From contig NZ_VTER01000008.1 of assembly GCF_008180445.1 (NCBI RefSeq), positions 124,001-188,000 of the forward strand: DNA of 64,000 nt, read 5' to 3'. Made by a program: the position numbers and the translations under genes. The notes under the pieces are model-generated. The model was given only the letters and a program-made list of their open reading frames with translations, did not search any database and was not told the DNA's origin. Source of the DNA: Bacillus_AB infantis_B (GTDB lineage: Bacteria; Bacillota; Bacilli; Bacillales; Cytobacillaceae). Below, one piece after another: positions 8,501-16,474 of this stretch (its first letter is position 1; each line of letters begins with the position of its first letter).

Positions 8501-9082
8501 CTGAAAGGATTTTTGCAGCTGATGATGCAGACTGGCAGCTATAATAAGGAATACACTGAAGTCATGATGTCTGAATTCGGCAGGCTGGAAGCCATCATTG
8601 ACGAGTTCCTTGTCCTTGCAAAGCCTAAAGCAGCTGTTTATGACCTGGTCAATGTTTCCAAAGTCCTCCAGGATGTTTGTGTACTTCTTGATACACAGGC
8701 CATTATGCAGAATATCAGCATTACAGCAGTCCATCAGGATGCATTGCCAAAGATCAGGGGAAATGAAAAAGAGCTGAAGCAAGTTTTCATCAATATGGTG
8801 AAAAACGCGATTGAAGCAATGGACAACGGAGGGACAATCCTGATTGAGACGGGGATGGAAGGAAAAAATCTGCTCGTCAAAATATCCGATCAGGGAAAAG
8901 GGATACCGGAGAAGCAGCTTAATAAAATGGGAGAGCCGTTTTACACTACAAAGGAAAAGGGGACAGGCCTGGGGGTCATGGTCAGCTTCAGGATCATTGA
9001 AAACCACAAAGGCACTCTCAATTATGCAAGTATTGAAGGGAAAGGGACAACAGCAGAAATCCGTATCCCCTGCATTCAATAA
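5549..9082 (+). CDS. CheB-CheR-PAS-histidine kinase fusion
   Basis: 1177-residue cytoplasmic hybrid sensor. Order of parts: CheB-type methylesterase domain (about 18-200: GIGASAGG with serine near 27, VVQHLS histidine, SGKGNDGT aspartate; no receiver domain), CheR-type methyltransferase (about 215-480, GCSTGQEAYSY SAM-binding loop), a 60-70-residue coiled coil made of near-perfect NEELQSA/NEEMQSA-type 7-residue repeats (about 650-720), two PAS domains (about 720-840 and 850-960), HisKA (phosphorylatable His about 975 in VHEIRNP) and HATPase_c (N box NMVKNAIEAM, G1 GKGIP, G2 GTGLG) to the end. CheB/CheR-PAS proteins are a known family; here the chain ends in a complete kinase with no receiver or cognate regulator adjacent. 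Start ATG 5549 has AGGAGG about 13 bases upstream; ATG 5555 is possible. Its kinase module closely resembles that of the PAS kinase at 61829. Confidence 0.92.
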   Translation: MSMKQSINTAGKKSLGKEFYIVGIGASAGGLDAIEQFFSKVPADSGMAYIVVQHLSSKYKSFMPELLAKKTKMNILRIKEGMQVQPDTIYLNPPDSYTSIEDGTFKVSGYEKDKQLHFPIDAFLISLAASKKDKAVSIIFSGKGNDGTAGVKAIKDNGGTVIVQDGQSAKFNDMPESAILSGYADYVEAPSNMPSILSSFNESVLPRYSQETLEEIFGLIKKKTGLDFACYKKNSIIRRIERRILQLESKYQSVEQYLDYLQANSGEVENLQKDLLIGVTHFFRDSEAFKIIEDVIVPEAVHRKAAAKEELRIWIAGCSTGQEAYSYAILFDRYVQKMGLDLNVRIFATDINKDAIEFARRGIYPDHLTEGIPQELLKNYFVKKGDSWEIIKRIRSHVVFAPHNLIKDSPFVNMDVISCRNVMIYFQPELQRKLLSLFNFALTEKGTLVLGHSETTGKMSHFFRPVNSKWNIYKNAISENWVVQSEGRVSKMPVSADQAENRSIAADSLSARRRAAIHQTLMDNYVLPCIVLNDVNEVIFTSRRANKYLNFLNESSSKSIYKMVPVHLSVMIGTALKKLDGERSEVRYKNVHFDVDGENRYFDLIVRKFAANESLAIILFDEDQNTKEKKTMPLYFDPHSTVAERIADLEQELYYTQQTLQTTIEELETSNEELQSANEELIAANEEMQSANEEMHSINEELVNVNNEYEQKIKEVTALANDMDNLLISTNIAAVFLDAELNIRLFTPEAKKVINVIDMDVGRPFFHISHNFEQAALVEDAEKVVKSFSKIEKELMSKNHKWYLMQAFPYRTSENVMDGVVFTFNDITEIKRFNQKLKLTSNALDQSPSRILIIDKSGNIEYHNKEFAEHEGQPDSFVGRNIKDLYRDQMDTADFEEIENAIIAKEVWKGSMSYPLDGGIARWENVCFLPIEDQSGDVSSYLGIIEDITVHKASEAMLQKSEMLSAVGQLAAGIVHEIRNPLTSLKGFLQLMMQTGSYNKEYTEVMMSEFGRLEAIIDEFLVLAKPKAAVYDLVNVSKVLQDVCVLLDTQAIMQNISITAVHQDALPKIRGNEKELKQVFINMVKNAIEAMDNGGTILIETGMEGKNLLVKISDQGKGIPEKQLNKMGEPFYTTKEKGTGLGVMVSFRIIENHKGTLNYASIEGKGTTAEIRIPCIQ

Positions 9083-9092
9083 AGGCAGGCTC

Positions 9093-9697
9093 TCAGTCTA
9101 TTAAAGAGTCTGCCGCTGACATCATATCCAATAGATTTTTCTGGATCCGCTCCAAATACTCCGCTTTTCCATGTTCGATGGCAAGAGGCTGAAGGATGTT
9201 GATCAGATCGATTGATTCAGAAGCTGAATGGCTTATGCTTTTCAGCTTCTTTTTATGTTCGATTGACATTAGTTTTTCCTGCGCATTGCTGCTTACTTCA
9301 AAAAGGAAGGGATTACGCTGGCCCAGCGGCTTCAATTCTGCCGGCTGCAGGGATGAAAGCCTGTTTCGGAGCATGGCCAGATGATGCTGAACCTCCAGGA
9401 GGTTTGAAGATATGGGGGCGCAGCATACATAGATGAGCTTGTTTTCAGGAATGCGGGAATAATAGATATTGAAAAGTTCAACTGCATTTCCAGAGGTGCG
9501 CAGATTAACTTCAATCATTTCTCCGCTTTTTTTCTCGGGCATGCTGAATACTTTTTCAAGGCTGTCCTGGTCAGCAAGCTGGATAAAGCTGATGCAATAG
9601 GGGAATCTATTTTCAGCTGCTTCAGAAGCGAATACAATTTTCCGTCTATGTCCAATATAAAAAAAGGGATTGGCAGCAAATCTAATTCAGTTTTCAT
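9093..9697 (-). pseudogene. PAS-like sensory protein, frameshifted
   Basis: Two overlapping frames (9697-9515 and 9542-9093) join into one plausible protein of about 201 residues if one base is restored at the T-run 9638-9641 (an A-run in the coding strand). The upstream frame reads IPFFILDIDGK, a typical PAS beta-strand start; the other frame continues it as KIVFASEAAENRFP and runs to the stop. The total length, 605 bases, is one short of a multiple of three. N-terminal half: PAS-like fold; C-terminal half: helical, starting near LLEVQHHLAML. A GGAGG box precedes the first ATG. It lies 60 bases downstream of, and co-directional with, the cobalamin-binding gene, so the two are probably one operon. 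It may be decayed, or the missing base may be a sequencing error. Confidence 0.75.
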
Positions 9698-9725
9698 GTA
9701 TAATGCCTCCTTTTTGGTAAAATGA

Positions 9726-9748
9726 CAGCCTGCAGGATCTGCAGGCTG
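9726..9748. other. intercistronic hairpin
   Basis: Perfect 10-bp inverted repeat CAGCCTGCAG / CTGCAGGCTG with a 3-base loop between the cobalamin-binding gene and the PAS-like gene. Read on the minus strand it is followed only by a weak T stretch, so it may attenuate or stabilise rather than end transcription. Confidence 0.5.
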
Positions 9749-9757
9749 ATAACTGTA

Positions 9758-10414
9758 TTATATGGCAATCTCTTTAGACTGGCTTAAAATCCAGGGCTCC
9801 AGATCTTCCAATTTCTTAATTAGAACGGTTTCTTTGCTGCAAAAGGGTGTAAAATCATAGCGGTTGATCAGTCTGCTGCCTACCAAAATCTTTGGATGGA
9901 ATGAGAGCTGTTCAAGTTCTTCTATATATTTCTTCAACAAAGGAAGATGGTGGGTCAGTGACAAAGAGATGCCGATAACATCCGGCTTCCATTTTTCCGC
10001 ACTGTTCAAGGCATATTCCAATGGAAGGCTGGCACCGAGATTTTTTACTTCCCATCCATTTTCTTTGAATATGGAAGCTGTCATCTTAAGCCCGAGATAA
10101 TGCTGTTCGCCTTCGGGGCAAAAAAGAAGGGCTTTTCTTCCCTGTGCTGCTTGCTGGCCTTTTTCATAAGAGTATTTGGCTAGAATGTAATCACATATTC
10201 CAGTCGCAAGATGTTCATCCGCCACAGTTACGAGATCCTTTTGCCATAGCTCTCCGATATAATGCATACTCTCGCTCAGCAAATGTTCAAATATATAGCA
10301 GGATTGATAGTCTTTATAATCATATTCCTGGATAATGGCCCAGCTTCCGTAAATATCGCCTTTCAACAGGTAACTGGCAAGCTCCTTGGCTGCTGCTGAA
10401 TACAATGATATCAA
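9758..10414 (-). CDS. cobalamin-binding protein, CarH/LitR photoreceptor-like sensor module
   Basis: 218-residue stand-alone B12-binding protein. Residues about 1-85 form the helical cap domain; W57 is followed after exactly nine residues by E67-H68 (motif within LWQKDLVTVADEHLATG), the W-x9-EH pattern that marks the adenosylcobalamin-dependent photoreceptors CarH and LitR. Residues about 92-215 are the Rossmann-like B12 domain with EQHYLG (E103-x-H105-x-x-G108, a variant of the base-off DxHxxG motif with Glu for Asp), an S-L-S stretch at 150-152 and a G near 179. The MerR DNA-binding domain of CarH/LitR is absent, so output must go through a partner. Operon partner: the frameshifted PAS-like gene; divergent neighbour: a helical protein of a type I associate with B12 domains. 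Light sensing is inference from the motif. Confidence 0.85.
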   Translation of the reverse strand: MISLYSAAAKELASYLLKGDIYGSWAIIQEYDYKDYQSCYIFEHLLSESMHYIGELWQKDLVTVADEHLATGICDYILAKYSYEKGQQAAQGRKALLFCPEGEQHYLGLKMTASIFKENGWEVKNLGASLPLEYALNSAEKWKPDVIGISLSLTHHLPLLKKYIEELEQLSFHPKILVGSRLINRYDFTPFCSKETVLIKKLEDLEPWILSQSKEIAI

Positions 10415-10465
10415 CTCCTGTTAAGATATAATTGTGACCGATGTCCCAAAAACATTCTGTTATTG

Positions 10466-10477
10466 ATAGTATACTAT
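10466..10477. promoter_or_regulatory. 12-bp palindrome in divergent promoter region
   Basis: Perfect palindrome ATAGTATACTAT midway between the divergent cobalamin-binding gene and the helical-protein gene. Its place fits a shared operator, or it may simply be an AT-rich -10 region used in both directions. No regulator is encoded adjacent. Confidence 0.35.
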
Positions 10478-10527
10478 ATATGAGAATAGAAATCGCGTTC
10501 ACGGCAAAATTATAGAGGAGGCCCAAG

Positions 10528-10896
10528 ATGGAAAAACATGATAAAGATAGAATCGTCAAAAAGCTTTTTGAGCGCTTCTATGAAGAGTTCCCATCCCTTG
10601 AGAAATTCGGGGAATCAGGAAAGAAGAGGACAGAAGAAGATATAAATTATCATTTTCAATATTTGGAAACCGCCTATAAGCTGGAAAGCATCCAAATTTT
10701 CACCGATTACAGCAAGTGGCTCCAGGATATACTCACTTCCAGGGGACTCGATTCTTTTTATCTGGTGCTGAATTTTAAATGGCTGATTGAAGAGATGAAT
10801 GAGACAGATGCTGAGGAGAAAAACTTTTACATTCAAGCTCTTGAAGAAGGCATAAAGGTCCTTGAAGCTTTGGAAGCAGAGGGAAGCCAGGCCTAG
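10528..10896 (+). CDS. small all-helical protein, possible partner of the B12 sensor
   Basis: 122-residue soluble, predicted all-alpha protein starting after an AGAGGAGG box. Features: RFYEEFPSLEKFGESGKK, then EEDINYHFQYLETAY and YSKWLQDILTSRG. From memory, a segment with the pattern yG..G...c.eDi.yHl.yL followed by f..Y..Wl...L..rg occurs fused to B12-binding domains in other bacteria; here it is a separate gene facing the B12-domain gene. That family assignment is a recollection, not a computed match. No catalytic motif is seen. A strong terminator follows. Confidence 0.6.
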   Translation: MEKHDKDRIVKKLFERFYEEFPSLEKFGESGKKRTEEDINYHFQYLETAYKLESIQIFTDYSKWLQDILTSRGLDSFYLVLNFKWLIEEMNETDAEEKNFYIQALEEGIKVLEALEAEGSQA

Positions 10897-10916
10897 AGGC
10901 AAAATTAACAACAAGA

Positions 10917-10942
10917 AAGCCCGCCGGTTTCCCGGCGGGCTT
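10917..10942. terminator. bidirectional terminator
   Basis: 11-bp stem AAGCCCGCCGG / CCGGCGGGCTT with a 4-base loop and TTCTTCT tail. It serves the helical-protein gene on the plus strand and the converging protease gene on the minus strand. Confidence 0.85.
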
Positions 10943-10955
10943 CTTCTGTGCCTGA

Positions 10956-13900
10956 TTATTTAGCGTTGATGTTCAGCTTGCCTCCAGCTGTCTCCCTTGT
11001 TTCATTTCCATAATCGTCCGTCACCTTGACTTCAATTTCTGCGCCAGGGGCTTTGACGTTCTTCGTTGCTGTATAGTAGCCCACATAATGGCCATCCGAC
11101 GTTTCCATCATCGGAAGCTCCACAGCATTTGTCAGCTGTCCGCCGGTATTTGTCAGCGGCATTCTGATGGAGAACACAGCTTTCAGGCCTGGTTCACTGT
11201 CAAATTCAATTTTGACGCTTTCGCCTGATTTCAGATCTTTATTATCTTCCGGCAGCAGGTTCTCAATGACAGGTGCTGTGTATTTAGCAAACACTGTCAC
11301 TTTTTTGTTTGTCTTGTTTTTTGCCTTGTCCTGAGCAGTGACAGTGATGATATTTTCACCTTCGTTCAAAAGGATCCTTAATGAATAGGCCCCGTCCTGG
11401 ACTGAAGCTTTTTTCCCGTTGACTTTTACCCAATCAAGGTTTGCATCTGCAACAGTACCTTCGACAGTAACTGTTTCCTTATTTGTTTTTAAGCTGTCAG
11501 CAGGAGAGGTAATTGTCAGTTCAGGTTTTTCCGTATCCACAATGACCTTTACAGGGGCGGAAGAATCAGTTGTCCCGCTGTCAGTGGCAGCTTTGGCAGT
11601 CAGGATATTTTCTCCCTCGTTCAATTCAGCTTCTACAGTAAATTTCCCGGAGTCGTCTGCTGTTGTTTCCGCAGCCTTTTCACCGTTAATGTACAGGTGG
11701 ACCGCTGTGGATGGGGCAGAATTTCCTTCAATCACTGCCTGTTTCTGCTTTGTGATGGTCCCGTCGGCAGGCGATGTGATAACTGGGGCACTCACTTCGT
11801 AGTCCACTGCAGCCCGTATCATATAATTGCCTTCTTCTGCCGGCACTGGTGACCAGGCACCGCCGACCAGCTGCCAGCTCCGCCCTGCATTCGGACCGTC
11901 TTCATCCGTAGCAAGGCCCGGGGTATTTGGGTTTGGAGCTGATTGGATATAGACCATGTAAAAATCGCCAGTGACCATGATGCCTTTGTCTCTTAAATCA
12001 ACACGGGTCCATTCACCGTTTCTTAAAGCAGATGCCTCAAATGGCCCGGCAAGTTTTTTCCCGGGTGCACCGTCAGGACCGCTTGCGTCATAGACAGCAA
12101 CCTGGAATTCCGTTCCTCCAGGCACCGGCCATTCTGTGTCCCAGAAGCGGAAAATTCCGCCGGTGACCATTGCGCTGTTCTGGCCATTTTCAAGTGACAT
12201 TTTCACCGCCCAGCCGTTTCCGGCATCATAAAATGCTCTTGCATTTTCTGCTGTTCCGTCGTCATACCCGATTTCACCAGGATAGCCGATGAATGGCCTC
12301 AGCTGGATATTTTGCTCGGCACTTGAACTGCCTTCGATTGTTATTTCAACTTCTTCGCTATAGTAGGATGGAGCCACAACCTTTAAGGTGTATGTTCCTT
12401 CATAGGCTGTTAGCGAATATTGTCCATTCTCATCCGCGTAGACTGGTTCAACAGCCGCATCCTCGATTAGCATAACCATTGCTCCCGGTACAGGCTCGCC
12501 CGTCAATTCGTTTGTAATAATCCCTGTAACGCTTCCTTCCGGAATTTCTTCCAGTACAAAATTTGCTGAAGCCTCTCCGTCTTCAGGGATATTGACGCTT
12601 TGTGACTCTGACCGGAACCCGTAAGCCTCTGCCTGCACCGTATAAGTGCCGGATGCGTGGGTCATTTCATAGGAACCATCCTGCGGATCTGTAAAGACTG
12701 AACGTCCTGTCTCCAATACGGTGACTTCCGCATTTACAGGAAGTAATGCAGGGGATGGGGCAGAACCATTTTCCTGCTCTTTTTTCCCTTGCTCTTTTTC
12801 AGGAACAATTTTGGCAGGGTCGATTTGCTTTTTAGCTGACACTGCCGGCCCGGATGGCCCGGCTGTACCGGTTTTTCCAAGCTGGGCTTTCTTGGATGGT
12901 GCGTTAGGTGCATCAGACAGGGACACATCGTCCAAATACCAGCCTTGCTTTTGGACTGAGCTGTCAGTTGTAACATTGAAGGCAATATAGATGCGCTGGC
13001 CGGCATATTCGCTCAGATCGACTTCACCGTCAATCCATCCGGCTGTATTGCCGTTGACCCTCAGTTTTTGGGTCCAATTCTCCATATCTGTTGAAACAAA
13101 AACATGGCCATAATCATAGCGGTTCTCCAGCTCGTGCCATTGTTTGAATTGCAGATAGGCATTGCCTTCGCCAAGATCAACCGGCGGCATGAGGAGGGTC
13201 ATATTAGCTGAGTTGGCATAGTTTCCTCCAAGAGCGGTCGCATAGACTTTCTCACCTGATGAGGCATTTCCCGGGCCGGATGCCGGCGCTCCCCATTCCC
13301 AGCTGTCATTTGTTCCATATGAAGTCCAGCCTGCAGGCAGGGATTCAAAATCCTGGCTGTATCCCGTGCTGATCCCCGGGATGACATTTACTTCAAATGT
13401 TTCAGATTCGGCGCTGTTACCGCCGAAATCCGCAGCTTTCCACTGATAGGAAAGAGAGGGTTCCTGGATAACCTCCCCAGGGATGACTGCCTCATAGACG
13501 CCATTAGTAAAACTGCCAGAAACTCTCTCTGCTCCAACAGCAGCAGTGCTTCCGTCAGACTTGACATACTCAAGAACTACGTTTGTAACACTGATGTTAT
13601 CAGAAACCTCTGCGCGGACAGCGAGGTCCATACCGGCATATGTTTCAGCCGGTGCATCATGTGAAATGGATGGCGCTTCTTCATCATCTCCTTCTTTGGA
13701 AACCTGGCCCTTTAACTTGCCCAGGCCGGAAACGACGGAAGAGACGGCATCGAACACATTGACAAGTCCATGGCCATAGCCGTTATTCGGTACATTCGGG
13801 AATGTGGAATCTGTAAGCGGTACAGCAGTTGCTGACAGGATTTCTTCAATCTCATCTACTGTCAGGCTTGAGTCTGCCTGCCTCACCAAAGCTGCAGCCG

Positions 13901-15284
13901 CAGCTACGTGAGGGCCTGCCATGGAAGTTCCGTTCCAGCCTCCTTCATAGCCTGAACCCGGAACAGACGAACGGATATTTACCCCTGGTGCTGCAATGTC
14001 CGGCTTGATTTCTTCATATGGCGAAGGCCCTTGAAGAGAGAAAGAGCCCAGCCGGTTATTGATGTCTGTTGCCCCGGTAGTATAGGACTCTGGATAATTC
14101 CCTGGAGAGGCGACTGAACCAGGTCCTCCTGGATTGGTCAGTGTTGTATTTCCTGCTGAAAATTCCGGGAAGATCTCGGCTGCGCGCCATGACTGGACCA
14201 TCGGACGGTACCATTCATCAAGTCCGGGTCCGCCGCCCCAGCTGTTATTTACAACATCCGGAGCCTGTTCAGGGTGTGGTGTGCCATTGGCATCTTTAGG
14301 TGCAAGGATCCATTCCCCAGCCTCCAGAAGGTCGACATCTGACCCCCCGCTTGGGCTGAAAGCTTTTACAGCAATAAATTTGGCTCCTGGTGCAACTCCA
14401 ATCTGGTTTGCACCGCCAGGATCGGAGCCGACCATAGTGCCGGTCACGTGAGTGCCATGACCGTCGTCGTCATATGGGGAGGATTGTCCTCCTACTGCAT
14501 CAAACCAGTTGTAAGTATGTGAAGGCTGATCAGGGTTTGAGGGATCATAGCCGCGGTATTTTTCCTTTAGCGCGGGATGGTTCCACTGGACGCCTGTATC
14601 AATTGAGGCGACAACAGTCCCGGACCCGTCTATGCCCATGTCCCAGGCGGCTGGGGCACCGACCCTGTCTATGTTCCATTCAATGGAGCTGGTTTTATTG
14701 TCTGCTGTTTTTTCCATCTGGATGGAAGGCTTAGAGGCTTCTTTTACAGGCTTATGAAGCTGTCTGGTCTCATTAGGAAGGATTTTGTCTACTTCTGGAA
14801 AGCTTGCAAGCTTTTCCATGACATCTTTAGTGGCTGTGACGGCAATGCTGTTCACAATATAGAAGGATTTGCTATCTTTCGCTTTGCCGGCTTTTTCCTG
14901 CTGCTCAATATATTTTAGTACTCCGGCCTGTGTTTCGGCTGCAACGGCTCTTAAGGAGGAAACTACTGCAGATCTTTTCATGAATTTTGCCTTGGAGGAA
15001 GTTGCTTTATCAGCTGAAGCTTTTTTTGCTGCTTCTTGAGCGGCTTTTTTTGTGTCCGCCTGCTCTTTCATTTTTATAAGGAAGGTAACCTTGTCTTTTC
15101 CATCGAATTGATCAAGGAGCCTGCCCGGGATTTTGTTTTTTGAAGACCCGGGCGAAGCTTTCTTCATCGAAACATGCGGAGACTTGCCGGCATCCGCCTG
15201 TGCTTGATAAGGACTAAGCAGCGGAATGATCAATAGTGCCGTGAGCAAGAGATATAGCCAGCGAAAATGCTTCTTGTTCTTCAT
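10956..15284 (-). CDS. bpr: secreted subtilisin-family protease, bacillopeptidase F-like
   Basis: 1442-residue extracellular serine protease, close in size to B. subtilis bacillopeptidase F (about 1430). Signal peptide 1-30 ending AQA; propeptide with an I9-type inhibitor-like region about 50-175; S8 catalytic domain about 200-520 with D229 (SIDTG), H276 (DGHGTH), oxyanion N379 (SAGN) and S454 (GTSMAGP), all intact. Then an Ig-like spacer about 540-640, an immune-inhibitor-A-like beta domain about 640-800 (YSQDFESLPAGW...), two carboxypeptidase-regulatory-like beta domains about 860-1010, another beta domain, and bacterial Ig-like repeats about 1160-1370. No LPXTG or S-layer anchor, so release into the medium is expected. 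Monocistronic between a bidirectional terminator and a long upstream region. Confidence 0.93.
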   Translation of the reverse strand: MKNKKHFRWLYLLLTALLIIPLLSPYQAQADAGKSPHVSMKKASPGSSKNKIPGRLLDQFDGKDKVTFLIKMKEQADTKKAAQEAAKKASADKATSSKAKFMKRSAVVSSLRAVAAETQAGVLKYIEQQEKAGKAKDSKSFYIVNSIAVTATKDVMEKLASFPEVDKILPNETRQLHKPVKEASKPSIQMEKTADNKTSSIEWNIDRVGAPAAWDMGIDGSGTVVASIDTGVQWNHPALKEKYRGYDPSNPDQPSHTYNWFDAVGGQSSPYDDDGHGTHVTGTMVGSDPGGANQIGVAPGAKFIAVKAFSPSGGSDVDLLEAGEWILAPKDANGTPHPEQAPDVVNNSWGGGPGLDEWYRPMVQSWRAAEIFPEFSAGNTTLTNPGGPGSVASPGNYPESYTTGATDINNRLGSFSLQGPSPYEEIKPDIAAPGVNIRSSVPGSGYEGGWNGTSMAGPHVAAAAALVRQADSSLTVDEIEEILSATAVPLTDSTFPNVPNNGYGHGLVNVFDAVSSVVSGLGKLKGQVSKEGDDEEAPSISHDAPAETYAGMDLAVRAEVSDNISVTNVVLEYVKSDGSTAAVGAERVSGSFTNGVYEAVIPGEVIQEPSLSYQWKAADFGGNSAESETFEVNVIPGISTGYSQDFESLPAGWTSYGTNDSWEWGAPASGPGNASSGEKVYATALGGNYANSANMTLLMPPVDLGEGNAYLQFKQWHELENRYDYGHVFVSTDMENWTQKLRVNGNTAGWIDGEVDLSEYAGQRIYIAFNVTTDSSVQKQGWYLDDVSLSDAPNAPSKKAQLGKTGTAGPSGPAVSAKKQIDPAKIVPEKEQGKKEQENGSAPSPALLPVNAEVTVLETGRSVFTDPQDGSYEMTHASGTYTVQAEAYGFRSESQSVNIPEDGEASANFVLEEIPEGSVTGIITNELTGEPVPGAMVMLIEDAAVEPVYADENGQYSLTAYEGTYTLKVVAPSYYSEEVEITIEGSSSAEQNIQLRPFIGYPGEIGYDDGTAENARAFYDAGNGWAVKMSLENGQNSAMVTGGIFRFWDTEWPVPGGTEFQVAVYDASGPDGAPGKKLAGPFEASALRNGEWTRVDLRDKGIMVTGDFYMVYIQSAPNPNTPGLATDEDGPNAGRSWQLVGGAWSPVPAEEGNYMIRAAVDYEVSAPVITSPADGTITKQKQAVIEGNSAPSTAVHLYINGEKAAETTADDSGKFTVEAELNEGENILTAKAATDSGTTDSSAPVKVIVDTEKPELTITSPADSLKTNKETVTVEGTVADANLDWVKVNGKKASVQDGAYSLRILLNEGENIITVTAQDKAKNKTNKKVTVFAKYTAPVIENLLPEDNKDLKSGESVKIEFDSEPGLKAVFSIRMPLTNTGGQLTNAVELPMMETSDGHYVGYYTATKNVKAPGAEIEVKVTDDYGNETRETAGGKLNINAK

Positions 15285-15946
15285 GAACCTATTCCTCCTC
15301 TTTTCTATTCATTTTTCATTACAGCAGCTTACAGCCCTCCTTTCTATAAATTTTCCAGTTATGGCATTTCCTGCTGTGACACTTACTGTATCGGAAATAA
15401 AAGAATCAAGTTGTCGAAATATGATGGAAAAAGTACTCTTCTCGATGAAATCATTCCATCATCCCAGCCGCTAAAACGCAGCTGGACAATTCTTAGGCCT
15501 TTTTCAATCCATTTTGCTGTAAAAAAGCAGGGAATTATATCCATATGGTGATAAAAAGAGAGGCTGATGCTGAAAAAATAAGAGAATCAGATTATAAGAA
15601 GCAGATTTGAAAAAAATTTTTAAATAAGCATCAGCTAAATAGATTGCAGGATTTTAAAAGAGGGAGGGAGGAATATAGAAGAAATTGTAGAAAAAATAAG
15701 AAAAGCTGCCTGCAGCCTTGGAGACATTTTACGTAACCATACAGAATCTGAGAAAGTTGCAGACATTTTGCATCATTTTATAAATAAGTTTGAAAATGAT
15801 GCTTTGTCTCTACTTTTCCTGTCAAGGGCAGGAGAAAAGATGCAGGTAAGGCCTGTCCTCCAATAAAAAAAATAAAAAATATGAATGGGGGCTGTTTCCT
15901 TTTCTGCTGTCAATCGTCTAACTATGTGCAAGAGGGGGCGCCTACA
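15285..15946. other. long intergenic region with one possible noncanonical small ORF
   Basis: 662 bases between the divergent protease and ECF sigma genes, holding both promoters. At 15675-15866 an open frame of 63 codons follows a GGGAGGGAGG run (15662-15671); it would read IEEIVEKIRKAACSLGD... and end PVLQ. It has no ATG, GTG or TTG at its head, only ATA (15675) or ATT, and the box-to-ATA spacing is short, so it is not called as a gene. No other element is recognised. Confidence 0.4.
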
Positions 15947-16474
15947 ATGAATAAAGTTTCTGCAGAAACGTTTGAGAGCATCTATTACGAATACAGCGAT
16001 AAAATCTACGGATATATCTTCATGTATGTAAACAATAAAGAAATAGCAGAAGACCTGACTCAGGATACGTTTATAAAAGCTTATAAGCATTTCCACCAAT
16101 TCAATGGCGAGTCCCATATCTTCACCTGGCTTGTGAGGATCTCAAGAAATGTAGCCATTGATTATATCCGGAAGAGGAACCGGTTTAAGTTCTTTTCCAT
16201 TGAAAAATATCAATTTGATTCAGGTCATGACACACCAGTGGAAATAATGGTCAAAGGTGAAAAAACAGCCAGGCTCTATGATGCCATCCATGCACTGAAG
16301 CTGAGCTACCAGGAAGTCCTTATCCTCCGGAAGATCAAGGAATTTTCAATCAAGGAAACAGCACAGGTCCTGGGATGGAATGAGAACAAAGTGAAAATAA
16401 CCACATCCAGGGCAATGGCTGCCCTGAAAAAAGAAATGGAAAAAAGGGGGGATACCCTTGAAGGAGTTATTTGA
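15947..16474 (+). CDS. ECF-type RNA polymerase sigma factor
   Basis: 175-residue sigma-70-family factor with only regions 2 and 4. Region 2: SDKIYGYIFMYVNNKEIAED and TQDTFIKAYKHF, with the -10-recognition helix near TWLVRISRNVAID (residues about 12-80). Region 4 helix-turn-helix: YQEVLILRKIKEFSIKETAQVLGW and KVKITTSRAMAALKKE (about 120-170). An in-frame ATG at 15881 lacks a ribosome binding site; AGAGGGGG lies 8-9 bases before the ATG at 15947, so that start is chosen. The end overlaps by 17 bases the start of a single-pass membrane protein, the usual sigma/anti-sigma coupling. It could be a SigX/SigW/SigV relative; I cannot assign which. Confidence 0.9.
   Translation: MNKVSAETFESIYYEYSDKIYGYIFMYVNNKEIAEDLTQDTFIKAYKHFHQFNGESHIFTWLVRISRNVAIDYIRKRNRFKFFSIEKYQFDSGHDTPVEIMVKGEKTARLYDAIHALKLSYQEVLILRKIKEFSIKETAQVLGWNENKVKITTSRAMAALKKEMEKRGDTLEGVI

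Noticed and set aside
8117..9079. 320-codon open frame antisense to the kinase part of the CheB-CheR fusion
   Set aside because: Shadow frame created by codon bias of the real gene; no start signal and composition rich in Cys/His/Phe as expected for antisense.
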